A stretch of 63,662 nucleotides of DNA from an uncultured Lentisphaeraceae bacterium (GCA_949289005.1 CASEMQ010000022.1:1-63662); one strand, 5' to 3'; shown: positions 38,136 through 46,928, numbered from the stretch's first letter. The notes: generated by a model not told the origin, from the sequence alone. Program-made: numbers and translations.

Positions 38136-38930
38136 ATGTTGCTGAAACGCTTGATTGTCTGCCTTGACGTCCGCGACGGCCGCGTCACCAAGGGCGTCCG
38201 CTTCCAAGGCAACGTGGACGTGGGCGACCCCGTGGAGATGGCCGCGCGCTACTGCGCCGACGGCGCCGACGAGATTGTCTTCTACGACATCACCGCCAGC
38301 GCCGAGCGCCGGGCGTGCGACCTGGACATGGTGGCGCGCGCGGCGCGCGCGCTCAGCGTGCCCTTCACCGTGGGCGGCGGCATCCGCGGCGTGGCGGACA
38401 TGCGTGCGGCACTCATGGCCGGCGCCGACAAAGTCTCGCTGAACAGCCTGGCCGTCCTCTCGCCCGACATTTTGGCCGAGGGCGCACGCGCCTTCGGGCG
38501 GCAGTGCGTGGTGTTGGGGCTCGACGCCAAGCGCGTCGCGCCCACCGCCGCCATCCCCAGCGGTTACGAGGTGGTCATCCGCGGCGGGCGCCAGCCCACA
38601 GGGCGCGATGCCGTGGCTTGGGCGCGCGAGGCCGTCGCCTTGGGCGCGGGCGAAATCTGCCTCAACGCCATCGACACCGATGGCGTGCGCCAAGGCTACG
38701 AGCTCACCATCACCCGCCTCGTCGCCGAGGCCGTCTCCGTGCCCGTCATCGCCAGCGGCGGCGCCGGCGCGCCGGAGCACTTGGTGGACGTCTTCCGCGA
38801 GGCGCATGCCGATGCCGCCCTCGTCGCCTCCATGGTCCACACCATGGGCTACACGTGCCACGGCCTGAAGGACGCCCTCCGCCGGGCCGGCATCCCCGTT
38901 CGCCAAACCCCCGAGGTCGCCCATGCGTAA
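38136..38930 (+). CDS. hisF: Imidazole glycerol phosphate synthase cyclase subunit
   Basis: 264 aa TIM barrel that closes the imidazole ring in histidine synthesis using ammonia from HisH. The two catalytic Asp residues are in IVCLDVRDGRV and VLGLDAKRV; phosphate-binding segments FTVGGGIR and VIASGGAGAPEH are present. No other his gene is in the window. It lies 15 nt after trpS and overlaps the next gene by 8 bp. Confidence 0.95.
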   Translation: MLLKRLIVCLDVRDGRVTKGVRFQGNVDVGDPVEMAARYCADGADEIVFYDITASAERRACDLDMVARAARALSVPFTVGGGIRGVADMRAALMAGADKVSLNSLAVLSPDILAEGARAFGRQCVVLGLDAKRVAPTAAIPSGYEVVIRGGRQPTGRDAVAWAREAVALGAGEICLNAIDTDGVRQGYELTITRLVAEAVSVPVIASGGAGAPEHLVDVFREAHADAALVASMVHTMGYTCHGLKDALRRAGIPVRQTPEVAHA

Positions 38931-39342
38931 CGAAGCCTTTGAAGAAGCCGTCACCCGCGTGCTCAAAACCGACGCCCGCTTCCCCCGCGAGGCCTATCGC
39001 CTCATCTCCGTGGCCCTCGAGCACGCCGTCCGCGCGCTCCATGCCGACCGCCGCGACGGCACCGCCTCCGACGAGACCGATGCCTCCGGCCGCCAGCACG
39101 TCACCGCCCGCCAACTCGCCATCGGCTTCCGCGATTTTGTGCTCAACGAATACGGCCCCTTTGCCAAAGGCATCCTCGACGATTGCAACCTTCACTCCAC
39201 CGACGACATCGGCATCGTCGTCTACAACCTCATCGCCGTCGGCGCCTTCGGCAAAACCGAGCGCGACAGCATCGACGACTTCCACGCCCTCTACGACTTC
39301 CACGAAACCTTCGTGGAGCCCTTCCTCGCGCAATATGAGTGA
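38923..39342 (+). CDS. Minf_1886 family protein (TIGR04138), function unknown
   Basis: 139 aa. The sequence (EEAVTRVLKTDARFPREAYRLISVALEHAV, HVTARQLAIGFRDFVLNEYGP, DDIGIVVYNLIAVGAFGKTERDSIDDF) looks like the Planctomycete/Verrucomicrobia conserved family named after Minf_1886. The family is nearly confined to the PVC superphylum, so this is the best taxonomic clue here. It overlaps the end of hisF and the start of ung. Confidence 0.8.
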   Translation: MRNEAFEEAVTRVLKTDARFPREAYRLISVALEHAVRALHADRRDGTASDETDASGRQHVTARQLAIGFRDFVLNEYGPFAKGILDDCNLHSTDDIGIVVYNLIAVGAFGKTERDSIDDFHALYDFHETFVEPFLAQYE

Positions 39343-40006
39343 GCGGCCCGCGATGAAGACCGATTGGCGCGACGCCCTCGCCGATTACCTCCGCACCCCC
39401 GCCTTCCACGGCCTCTGGGCCTTCGTCACCGCCGCCTACGCCGGGCCCGACGAGATCCTCCCGCCCAAAGACTGCCTCTGCGCCGCCCTCCAACGGTGTT
39501 CCCTCGCCGCCACCCGCGTTGTCATTCTCGGGCAGGACCCCTATCCCACGCCCGGCCAGGCCCACGGGCTCGCCTTCTCCGTCCGCCCGCCCACGCCGCC
39601 CCCGCCCTCCCTGCGCAACATTCTCGCCGAGGTCGCCGCCGACGTCGGCCCCGCCCACATCCGGGGCGGCGACCTCACGCCTTGGGCCGACCAGGGCGTC
39701 CTCCTCCTCAACACCATCCTCACCGTCCGTGCGCACGCCCCCCTCTCCCACGCCAAGAAAGGCTGGGAAGGCTTCACCGACGCCATCATCCGCGCCGTCT
39801 CCGCCCGCGCCGAGCCCGCCGTCTTTCTCCTCTGGGGTGCCCAGGCCAAGGCCAAGATCCCGCTCATCGACGCCACGCGCCACCTCATCCTCACCGCCGC
39901 CCATCCCAGCCCGCTCTCCGCCCACCACGGGTTCCTCGGCTGCCGCCACTTCTCCAAGGCCAACGCCTTCCTCGTCGCCCACGGCCACGCCCCCATCCGC
40001 TGGTGA
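39335..40006 (+). CDS. ung: Uracil-DNA glycosylase (family 1)
   Basis: 223 aa from the ATG at 39335, inside the end of the Minf_1886 gene; an ATG at 39353 is also possible. Removes uracil from DNA. The catalytic water-activating motif VVILGQDPYPTPGQAHGLAFSV, the Pro-rich loop (PPPPSLRNI), LLLNTILTVRAHAPLSH, and the leucine-loop motif AAHPSPLSAHHGFLGCRHFSKAN are present. Confidence 0.95.
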   Translation: MSERPAMKTDWRDALADYLRTPAFHGLWAFVTAAYAGPDEILPPKDCLCAALQRCSLAATRVVILGQDPYPTPGQAHGLAFSVRPPTPPPPSLRNILAEVAADVGPAHIRGGDLTPWADQGVLLLNTILTVRAHAPLSHAKKGWEGFTDAIIRAVSARAEPAVFLLWGAQAKAKIPLIDATRHLILTAAHPSPLSAHHGFLGCRHFSKANAFLVAHGHAPIRW

Positions 40007-40043
40007 GCCCGCGAACGGCGTTCCCCGGGGCGTGCGCAGATGT

Positions 40044-40049
40044 TATAAT
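40044..40049 (+). promoter_or_regulatory. Promoter -10 for the rRNA methyltransferase, leaderless arrangement
   Basis: TGTTATAAT: a perfect TATAAT that ends 6 nt before the ATG at 40056. No ribosome binding site lies between. Confidence 0.65.
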
Positions 40050-40055
40050 AGCGGC

Positions 40056-40919
40056 ATGACGACGGAAATCACCAGTTTGACGAACCCCAAGGTGAAGGAC
40101 GTGGTGCGCCTGCGCCAGCGTTCCCACCGCGACGATGCCGGGCTCATGTTGGTCGAGGGCTACCGCGAGATACGCCGTGCCCTCGACCACGCCTATCGCC
40201 CCACCGCCCTCTTCTATTGCGAAGACCTCTGGCTGAAGCACGAGAACGAGCCCGCGCTTGTGGAGGCCTGCGCCGCCGCCGGCGCGCGCCTCTATCCCTG
40301 TTCCCGCCCCGTCTTCGAGAAGATGGCCTACCGCGAGCGCCCCGACGGCCTCCTGGCCGTGGGCCCGCAAATCGCCAAGACCCTCGCCGACCTCCGCCTC
40401 CCCGCCGACGCGCTCCTCCTCGTCTGCGAGGCCATCGAAAAGCCCGGCAACCTCGGCACCATGCTCCGCAGCGCGGACGCCTCGGGCGTAGCCGCCGTCA
40501 TCGTCTGCGACCCTTGCACCGACATCCACAACCCCAACGTCGTCCGCGCCTCCACCGGCACCCTCTTCACGCTCCCCGTCGCCGTCGCGGGTGCCGAGGA
40601 GACCGTCGCCTGGCTCAACGCCAACGGCTTCGCCATCCTCGCGGCCACACCCCACGCCGAAAAACTGCATTTCCGGCAAGACCTCACCGGCCGCGTGGCG
40701 CTCTGCCTGGGCAGCGAGCAATACGGCCTCTCCGACCGCTTCATGCACGATGCCTCCCTCCGCGTCCGCATTCCCATGCTCGGCGTGGCCGACAGCCTCA
40801 ACGTCTCCGCCGCCGCCACCATCCTCCTCGCCGAGGCCGTCCGCCAACGCGTCCTCTCCGGCCAGGTCACCCCCCCGCCCCCCGAGCCCTGGCACGGCGA
40901 GGCCACCCACGACCATTGA
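40056..40919 (+). CDS. SpoU/TrmH-family RNA 2'-O-methyltransferase
   Basis: 287 aa. An N-terminal substrate-binding domain (TSLTNPKVKDVVRLRQRSHRDDAGLMLVEGYREIRRAL) is followed by a trefoil-knot SPOUT domain with CEAIEKPGNLGTMLRSADASG, VRASTGTLFTLPV, CLGSEQYGLSD and SLNVSAAATILLAEAVRQR. It methylates the 2'-hydroxyl of a ribose in rRNA or tRNA; RlmB or TrmH type cannot be separated. The start follows directly from TATAAT. Confidence 0.9.
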   Translation: MTTEITSLTNPKVKDVVRLRQRSHRDDAGLMLVEGYREIRRALDHAYRPTALFYCEDLWLKHENEPALVEACAAAGARLYPCSRPVFEKMAYRERPDGLLAVGPQIAKTLADLRLPADALLLVCEAIEKPGNLGTMLRSADASGVAAVIVCDPCTDIHNPNVVRASTGTLFTLPVAVAGAEETVAWLNANGFAILAATPHAEKLHFRQDLTGRVALCLGSEQYGLSDRFMHDASLRVRIPMLGVADSLNVSAAATILLAEAVRQRVLSGQVTPPPPEPWHGEATHDH

Positions 40920-40952
40920 CCCGGCCGCCCGCCAACGGCCGGCCAAAGGGCG

Positions 40953-40981
40953 TTGCGTTTGTGGCGCGTTTTTGCTACAGT
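40953..40981 (+). promoter_or_regulatory. Promoter of the riboswitch-P-type ATPase transcript
   Basis: TTGCGT (40953-40958), 17-nt spacer, TACAGT (40976-40981) preceded by TGC. The transcript would begin at the first bases of the aptamer. Confidence 0.75.
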
Positions 40982-40985
40982 GTGG

Positions 40986-41081
40986 GCGCATTGAGGGAGT
41001 AGCCGGCGCGAGAACGCGCGGTAGGCCAACAGTCTCGGCGGGCGACCGCCTGGCCTATCTGAAATGGCGAGACTCGTGCGC
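40986..41081 (+). promoter_or_regulatory. yybP-ykoY (manganese) riboswitch aptamer
   Basis: GGGAGTAGC (40995-41003), the hallmark 5' loop of yybP-ykoY RNAs, is followed by a P2 hairpin (ccggcgcg...cgcgcgg), gtaggccaaca, a variable hairpin (ggcgggcgaccgcc) and the second hallmark tctgaaa (41058-41064). The ends gcgca (40986-40990) and tgcgc (41077-41081) close P1, with gag/ctc extending it. This family binds Mn2+ by docking the two loops and turns genes on. It stands directly before a P-type ATPase gene. Confidence 0.85.
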
Positions 41082-41123
41082 GGCGATGTCGCCGTGCCGG
41101 GCCGTGCCTTCATGCAACAAGGA

Positions 41124-41156
41124 AACGCCCGGGCGGATGGCCGCCGGGCGTTTTTT
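41124..41156 (+). terminator. Riboswitch expression-platform terminator
   Basis: acgcccgggcgg, atgg loop, ccgccgggcgt (one bulged G) and six T, 24 nt before the ATPase ATG. Its position after the aptamer makes transcription attenuation the likely mode: terminator forms without metal, reads through with Mn2+. Confidence 0.85.
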
Positions 41157-41179
41157 CGTTCTCAAAACGGAGAGAGAAG

Positions 41180-43765
41180 ATGGACAAAGCGTTCTGCGCG
41201 CCGGTCGAGACGGTGTTGCGTGAATTGGGGAGCGACCGCCACCGCGGCTTGGGCGAGGAGGCCGTCGCCGCGAGCCGCGCGACACATGGCGCCAACGAGC
41301 TGGCCAGGCCTGAACCCATCGGTTGGTGCCGGCGGATCGTCGAGGCTTTCATGGAGCCGATGATTTTGCTGTTGGTGCTGGCGCTGCTCATCATGGTGGG
41401 CGTGAACGTGGCGCACCTGCTGACCGATGGCCACACCGAGTTCGCCGAGTGCGTGGGCGTGGCGCTGGCCATCCTGCTCTCCGTCGGCATCTCCGTGGGC
41501 ATGGAAGGCCGCAGCGCCAAAGCCTTCGAGGCGCTCCGCGGCATGGGCTCGGACGTCCGCCCCCGCGTCTTGCGCGGCGGCAGGAGCCTGCGCATCCCGC
41601 AAGCCGAGCTGGTGGTGGGCGACGTGATGTTCGTGGGCACGGGCGACAAGCTGACGGCCGACGGCCGCCTCATCGAGGCCAGTGGCCTGGTCGCCGACGA
41701 AAGCGCCCTCACGGGAGAATCGGCCCCCGTCGAGAAGTCCGCCGAGGCCGAGGTCCCCGAGACCGCCCCCGTGGCCGAGCGCCCCACGATGCTCTACGCC
41801 GGGAGCTACGTCACCGCCGGCACAGGCCTGATGGTGGTGACGGCCGTGGGCATGGGCACCGAGTTCGGGCGCATCGCCGCCGCGCTCGCCGACCAAACCG
41901 CCGGCAAAACGCCCCTTCAGGAGCGCCTCGCGCGCTTGGGCAAATGGGTGACAATCGCAGGTGTCGCCGCGGCGACGCTCGTCTTTGCCGTCCAGCTGGC
42001 CCAGTCGCTTTTCCACCACGACGGGCTGACGTGGACGGGTGTGGGCGAGGCCTTCATCTCGGCCATCGTCCTCATCGTCGCCTGCGTGCCCGAGGGCCTG
42101 CCCACCATCGTGGCCATGAGCCTGGCCATCAACGTCCTCAAAATGGCCAAGCAAAACGCCCTCGTCAAGAAACTCATCGCCTGCGAAACCATCGGCTGCG
42201 TCACCTTCATCTGCTCGGACAAGACCGGCACGCTGACGGAAAACCGCATGACCCTCATCGCCCTCGTCGGCGCCGACGGCCGACGCGTCGCCCCCGAGGG
42301 CTTCCTGCTCGAAAACATGTGCGTCAACGCCACCGCCGACCTCGCGTCCGACGGCAAGACCTTCGTGGGCAACCCCACCGAGGGCGCCCTCATCGTCGCC
42401 GCCGCCCAGGCCGGGCACGACCCCGCAGCCCTGCGCGAGGCGGCCGAGATTGCCTCCGTCGAGCCCTTTTCCTCCGACACCAAGCGGATGGTCACCCGCC
42501 TGGGCGGCAAGCACCCGCTCACCCTCATGAAAGGCAGCCCTGAGGCCGTCCTCGCCGCCTGCGCCATCACCCCCGAGGCCCGCGCCGCCGCCGAGGCATC
42601 CATGGCCACATGGCAGGATCAGGCCTGCCGCGTCCTCGCCTTCGCCCACGCCGAGGCCGACGGCCCGCTCGTCTACGACGGCTTCGCCGCCATCGCCGAC
42701 CCCGTCCGCGCCGACGTCCCCCCTGCCATCGACGCTTGCCGCACCGCCGGCATCTCCGTCATGATGCTCACCGGCGACAACCTCATCACCGCCACCGCCA
42801 TCGCCCGCTCCCTCGGCATGCTCGAAGGCGGCCATCGCGCCGTCACCGCCGCCGAACTCGAGAAACTCGACGACACGGCCTTCGCCGAAGCCCTCAAGAG
42901 CGTCCGCGTCATCGCTCGCTCCACACCCTCCGTCAAACTCCGCGTCGTCCGCACCCTCAAGGCACAAGGCGAATCCGTCGCCGTCACCGGGGACGGCATC
43001 AACGACGCCCCCGCCATCAAGGAAGCCGACGTCGGCGTGGCCATGGGCATCACCGGCACCGAAGTCACCAAGGAGGCCTGCGACATCCTCCTCCTCGACG
43101 ACGCCTTCGCCACCATCGTCCGCGCCATACGCTGGGGGCGCGGCATCACCGACAACTTCAAGCGTTTCATCCTCTTCCAGCTCACCGTCAACGTCTCCGC
43201 CGTGCTGGTGGTCCTCGCCGCCGTCCTCCTCGACGAGCCCCCGCCCTTCAGCGCCCTCGAGTTGCTGTGGATCAACATCATCATGGACGGCCCCCCCGCC
43301 CTCTGCCTCGGGCTGGAGCGCATGAGCGACGACCTGCTCCGCCGCAAGCCGCTCCGCCGCGACGCGCCCCTCGTCAGCCGTGGCATGGTGATGCGCATGG
43401 CCGCCGTCGGCATCTTCATCGCCGCGCTCTGCCTGGTTCAGCTCAAGTGGTTCGACTTCCTGGGCACGGGGCTGGGCACCGACCTCAACCGCACCGCCGT
43501 CTTCACCCTCTTTGTCCTCTGCCAGCTGGCCAACGCACTCGCCGCCCGCCGCCCCGAAGGCGGCAATCCCCTCGGCGGGCTCCTCGGCAACCCCGCGCTC
43601 ATCTGCGCCATCCTCATCGCCGCCGCCCTCCAATGGGTCATCGTCGCCTACGGCGGCGCAGCCTTCGAGACCGTCGCCCTCCCCGCGCTCGTCTGGGGCA
43701 AAATCCTCCTCGCCGCCGCCTGCGTCCCCATCCTCGCCACCCTCCTCCCCCGCACCCGCGCCTGA
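41180..43765 (+). CDS. P2-type cation-transporting ATPase, probable Mn2+/Ca2+ exporter
   Basis: 861 aa integral membrane pump. N-terminal cation-ATPase domain (LGEEAVAASRATHGANELARPEP), two membrane helices, actuator domain with DESALTGESAPVEKS, M4 ion-site motif ACVPEGLPT, phosphorylation site CSDKTGTLTENRM, nucleotide domain with MKGSPE, hinge VTGDGINDAPAIKEADVG, and six C-terminal helices (NIIMDGPPALCLGLERM). These are the SERCA/PMCA-type (P2) features. A Mn2+ riboswitch in front argues for manganese export; the sequence alone cannot separate Mn2+ from Ca2+. GGAGAGAG precedes the ATG. Confidence 0.92.
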   Translation: MDKAFCAPVETVLRELGSDRHRGLGEEAVAASRATHGANELARPEPIGWCRRIVEAFMEPMILLLVLALLIMVGVNVAHLLTDGHTEFAECVGVALAILLSVGISVGMEGRSAKAFEALRGMGSDVRPRVLRGGRSLRIPQAELVVGDVMFVGTGDKLTADGRLIEASGLVADESALTGESAPVEKSAEAEVPETAPVAERPTMLYAGSYVTAGTGLMVVTAVGMGTEFGRIAAALADQTAGKTPLQERLARLGKWVTIAGVAAATLVFAVQLAQSLFHHDGLTWTGVGEAFISAIVLIVACVPEGLPTIVAMSLAINVLKMAKQNALVKKLIACETIGCVTFICSDKTGTLTENRMTLIALVGADGRRVAPEGFLLENMCVNATADLASDGKTFVGNPTEGALIVAAAQAGHDPAALREAAEIASVEPFSSDTKRMVTRLGGKHPLTLMKGSPEAVLAACAITPEARAAAEASMATWQDQACRVLAFAHAEADGPLVYDGFAAIADPVRADVPPAIDACRTAGISVMMLTGDNLITATAIARSLGMLEGGHRAVTAAELEKLDDTAFAEALKSVRVIARSTPSVKLRVVRTLKAQGESVAVTGDGINDAPAIKEADVGVAMGITGTEVTKEACDILLLDDAFATIVRAIRWGRGITDNFKRFILFQLTVNVSAVLVVLAAVLLDEPPPFSALELLWINIIMDGPPALCLGLERMSDDLLRRKPLRRDAPLVSRGMVMRMAAVGIFIAALCLVQLKWFDFLGTGLGTDLNRTAVFTLFVLCQLANALAARRPEGGNPLGGLLGNPALICAILIAAALQWVIVAYGGAAFETVALPALVWGKILLAAACVPILATLLPRTRA

Positions 43766-43787
43766 GCGCGGGAGGGGCTCGGGGCGT

Positions 43788-45029
43788 TCAGGGGCTCGAG
43801 TGCGGCGGGTTGGGCGTGGGGCGGGCGAAAAACGCCAGCGCCAGGCAGGCGAGGCTCGCCAACGCCAACGCGAGGTGGACGACCACGATGTAAAGCCAGT
43901 CGTATCCTGCAAGATTGACGAACCGGGTCTCGTTGGCCAGTTGCCAGGCGCGCTCGAAGACCCTCCCGAAGAGCGCCGCCCAGACGGCGACGCACGCGAG
44001 CCGTCGCCCCCAACGCGGAATCGGGAACGGCGCCTTCCCAAAGACCGCGAGCAACAGGAGCGCATAGAGCGGCAGCTGGATGGCGAGGTCGTGCGGCTGC
44101 GAATAGGTCCAAACAGGGAAGACGATGAGCGCGGGGACGCAACGCAACAGCCAGCACAGCGCCGACCGCGTCAGGAATGACAAGGCCGCGCACGCCAACA
44201 CGCACAGCGCGCCCCACGCCAGCACGCCGCCTTCGCCGGCGAGCGCACAGATCGCGTTTGGGATCGTGCCGGCCGTGACGTGGAGGTAGGGCTTGCCGAT
44301 CTCGGGGATTTGGAGAATGAGCGCCAGCGGGGATTCGCGGTAGACGGCCGCCGGCCAAAGCGTCGCGAGCGCGCATATCAGGCCGGCCACGGCAATCGTC
44401 GTGAACCGCCACCGGAACAGGAGCGGCCAGAACAGAAGCGCCGCCACCTGCGGCTTGATCAGCATCAGCGCCCAGCAAAGGCCCGCCAAGACCGTGCGAT
44501 CCCGCTCCATGCACCACAGGAAGGCCAGGAAGAGACCGAGAAGGACGAGCCCATAGTTGCCCGTCCAAAAGGCGAAGGAGGCCGGGACGAGGAAAAGCGC
44601 TCCCAAGAGCGCAAAGGCGGCAAGTAGGCGGTCGCGCGGCACCCGTTTGGCGACCCACCACACCCCCGCGGCCAGTCCCAGCGCCGACAGCAGCGAAACC
44701 AACGCCGCGCAGGCGGCGGCCGGCAGCCACCCATAGAACCAGCAGAAGACCGTGTGCCAAGGCGGATAGGCATGGACCGGGCGTTTGCCGGGGGTGGCCT
44801 GCGCGGGGAAATCCGGGCGCGGGTGGCCGGCGTAACGCGGGGAGTCCACCTCGTGCGCCCAGACACGGAAGGGATTGACGCCTTCGTGCGAGCAGGCGAT
44901 CTCGGCCTGGCGAAGGGAGATGTCGCAAAAGGGCGGGCACGCGGAGGGAAGGCAGCGCCACTGGATAAGCAGACAGCTGAGAAGCGCGACGCCCCCCGCG
45001 ACGGTCAGCCAACGTTCAGGAGCCTTCAT
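43788..45029 (-). CDS. GT87-family (DUF2029-like) polytopic glycosyltransferase
   Basis: 413 aa with about ten hydrophobic helices. The first luminal loop has the acidic/aromatic pattern CDISLRQAEIACSHEGVNPF and YAGHPRPDF...VHAYPPWHTVFCW that precedes the second helix in GT87 enzymes. LLGLFLAFLWCMERDRTVLAGLCWALMLIKPQVA is the most conserved block of DUF2029 proteins. Such enzymes use polyprenyl-phosphate sugars. AAGAGG precedes the ATG. It starts 10 nt after the FAD oxidoreductase gene and ends 22 bp from the convergent ATPase gene. Confidence 0.8.
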   Translation of the reverse strand: MKAPERWLTVAGGVALLSCLLIQWRCLPSACPPFCDISLRQAEIACSHEGVNPFRVWAHEVDSPRYAGHPRPDFPAQATPGKRPVHAYPPWHTVFCWFYGWLPAAACAALVSLLSALGLAAGVWWVAKRVPRDRLLAAFALLGALFLVPASFAFWTGNYGLVLLGLFLAFLWCMERDRTVLAGLCWALMLIKPQVAALLFWPLLFRWRFTTIAVAGLICALATLWPAAVYRESPLALILQIPEIGKPYLHVTAGTIPNAICALAGEGGVLAWGALCVLACAALSFLTRSALCWLLRCVPALIVFPVWTYSQPHDLAIQLPLYALLLLAVFGKAPFPIPRWGRRLACVAVWAALFGRVFERAWQLANETRFVNLAGYDWLYIVVVHLALALASLACLALAFFARPTPNPPHSSP

Positions 45030-45039
45030 GGTAAGCCTC

Positions 45040-46542
45040 TTAGGTATTGACGGCCCAAACCGCGGCCTTCGGGGCCTGCCCCAGCAGGGAGCGGACGGCC
45101 TCAAGGCCGCAGAGCATCGAGTGATCCATGTTGTTGTAGCGGTGCTGGCCATTGCGGCCGATGCACCAGAGGTTGGCGAAACCGTCGAGCCACGCGCGCA
45201 CCTCGCCAAAGCGGGCGTAGGCGCCGAAGTAGGCGGGATACGCCTTCTTCACGCGGAGGCGGACGCTGTCGAGGATGGGGGTGTCCGGCGCGAGCATGCC
45301 GGTCTTGCGGAGTTCGGCGACGGCGAAGTCCGTGAAGGCGCGCTCGTCCATCGTCCAGAGCGCGTCGCCCTCGGAGCAAAAGTATTCCAAGCCAACCCAA
45401 ACGTGCCGGGCGGGGTCGTCGACCAGGTAGGGCGACCAGTTGTTGAAGATTTGCAGGCGCCCCAGGCGGACATCGCGCTCCTGGATGTAAATCCACGTGT
45501 CGGGGACAAGGCCGTTGATCGTCTTGATGTGGGTCTGGTTTTGTATCGCCAGCCGGTCGACCAGCAGCCCGACAGTAATGAAATCGCGATACGGGAGCGC
45601 CTCGGCCACCGCGCGGACGGCATCCGGCGCGCCGGGCAACGCCGTCACCAAATCTTTGATGGGCATGGAAGAGAAGAGCGCGTCGCAGGGGATGCGTTCG
45701 CCTTGCGCCGTGACCACGGCGGAGATGGCATTGCCTGCGGTCTCGATACGTACGATTTCGGAGTCCAGGCGCACCTCGCCGCCCCGTGTGCGCACCGCAT
45801 CGGCCAAGGTCTCCCACAGTTGCCCCGGTCCTTTTTTGGGATACAGGAACGATTCAATCAGCGAAGTCTCCCGTTTCGCGCCTTTGGGTTTGAGCACGTT
45901 CAGCACCGCCTTGGTGAGCGAGAGCCCCTTGACGCGCTGTGCGCCCCATTCCGGGGAAATCTTGGAGGGGTGGACGCCCCACAGTTTCTCCGTGTAATCC
46001 TCGAAGAACATTTCGTAGAGAACGCGCCCGAAGCGATTGATGTAAAAATCCTCCAGGCTCCGCTCGGTGCGCTTGAAGAACGCCGCGTGCAGGTAACTCC
46101 ACCCCGCCCGCCAAGTCCGCCACAAGCCCATGTTGATGAAGGTGCGCGCCTTGAGCGAGATGGGATAATCGAAGAAATGGCGCAGGTAGAAAATGCGGCT
46201 CACACGGTCGCGCAGCAGCATCACGCGGTCTTCATTCTCCGGGTCGGGGCCGCCCGGGGCGTAAGGTTTGGCGCGGCCGAGCGCGCGGTCGTCCCACGCC
46301 GGCGCGCCTTGGGTGGGCATGAGTTTTGCCCACAACGCGTTCACCTCCGCGTTCTTCGAGAAGAAGCGATGCCCGCCGATATCGATCCGGCACGCCCCGT
46401 GCGACACCGTCCGCGCGAGCCCGCCAATTTCCCCGCTCGCCTCCAAGACCACGACGCGCCACGCGCCGCCGCCGTTCTCCAAAAGCGAATATGCCGCCGT
46501 CAGCCCCGCGGGCCCCGCGCCAATCACGATCGCCGTCTTCAT
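45040..46542 (-). CDS. FAD-dependent amine-oxidase/UDP-galactopyranose-mutase-like protein
   Basis: 500 aa. Rossmann FAD site at the start: TAIVIGAGPAGLTAAYSLLE, then VVVLEASGEIGGLARTV and IDIGGHRFFSK, a motif shared with UDP-galactopyranose mutase and protoporphyrinogen-oxidase-like proteins. FYINRFGRVLYEMFFEDYTEKLWG and the C-terminal LWCIGRNGQHRYNNMDHSMLCG (FAD contact) are typical of UGM-like enzymes beside polyprenyl-sugar glycosyltransferases. A sugar-nucleotide or lipid-sugar role is inferred from the GT87 neighbour. GAGG precedes the ATG. Confidence 0.85.
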   Translation of the reverse strand: MKTAIVIGAGPAGLTAAYSLLENGGGAWRVVVLEASGEIGGLARTVSHGACRIDIGGHRFFSKNAEVNALWAKLMPTQGAPAWDDRALGRAKPYAPGGPDPENEDRVMLLRDRVSRIFYLRHFFDYPISLKARTFINMGLWRTWRAGWSYLHAAFFKRTERSLEDFYINRFGRVLYEMFFEDYTEKLWGVHPSKISPEWGAQRVKGLSLTKAVLNVLKPKGAKRETSLIESFLYPKKGPGQLWETLADAVRTRGGEVRLDSEIVRIETAGNAISAVVTAQGERIPCDALFSSMPIKDLVTALPGAPDAVRAVAEALPYRDFITVGLLVDRLAIQNQTHIKTINGLVPDTWIYIQERDVRLGRLQIFNNWSPYLVDDPARHVWVGLEYFCSEGDALWTMDERAFTDFAVAELRKTGMLAPDTPILDSVRLRVKKAYPAYFGAYARFGEVRAWLDGFANLWCIGRNGQHRYNNMDHSMLCGLEAVRSLLGQAPKAAVWAVNT

Positions 46543-46552
46543 GCGCCCATCC

Positions 46553-46666
46553 TCATCGGGAATCCATAAGTTTGCGTCCCGCGTGGTTCCAGACGAGTAC
46601 CGCGCCCGTCGCGAGCAGTTTCACAAGCCTGCACCGCCACCCCGGCGCCTCCACCCCCAGCCACAT
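46553..46666 (-). pseudogene. Remnant of a GtrA-like membrane protein C-terminus
   Basis: In the frame ending with a TGA at 46553 the last residues read RLVKLLATGAVLVWNHAGRK, closely like the final membrane helix of GtrA flippase-like proteins (KLLATG.VLVWN...R). The preceding residues are Pro/Gly-rich and unlike any GtrA helix, and no full-length frame exists up to the promoter at 46860. GtrA genes often sit with GT87 and UGM-like genes, so a truncated relic fits. It may also be chance. Confidence 0.35.
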
Positions 46667-46859
46667 CCCCGGCTCCGTCCGCGGCTCCCCCGGCGCGCCA
46701 ATCGCCCCGAAGGGCAGGAACGCCCCCGCGCCACGCCCCCTCCCGCTGTCTTGGGCCCGCGGGAAGACAGAGGGGGCGGGCTCCCGCGCTCAAACCGCAC
46801 CATGCTCAAAACGTATCCCTTTCCAAAACCATCGGTTTGCCCTTCCAAGGCGTGCCTTT

Positions 46860-46865
46860 AGGATA
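46860..46865 (-). promoter_or_regulatory. Promoter -10 upstream of the GtrA remnant and FAD/GT87 operon
   Basis: Minus strand GTTGTGCTATCCT gives an extended -10 (TATCCT). The first intact gene begins about 310 nt downstream; the stretch between holds only the GtrA-like remnant. Confidence 0.45.
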
Positions 46866-46928
46866 GCACAACCTGACGGGGCTTTCCAGACGACGCGCGC
46901 GGCCCGTCCCGACCGGCGGGCGGCGGGC

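Noticed and set aside
41162..44065. Very long antisense open frame (967 codons) opposite the P-type ATPase
   Set aside because: Its translation is Gly/Ala/Asp/His-rich with no domain. It mirrors the third-position GC bias of the true gene. The same applies to antisense frames opposite clpB, infB, GH3, helicase and AsmA-like genes.
46539..46793. 84-codon frame whose stop overlaps the ATG of the FAD oxidoreductase gene (ATGA)
   Set aside because: The coupling looked attractive, but the product is Gly/Ala/Arg-rich with no fold. The frame with the GtrA-like end is the more meaningful one.
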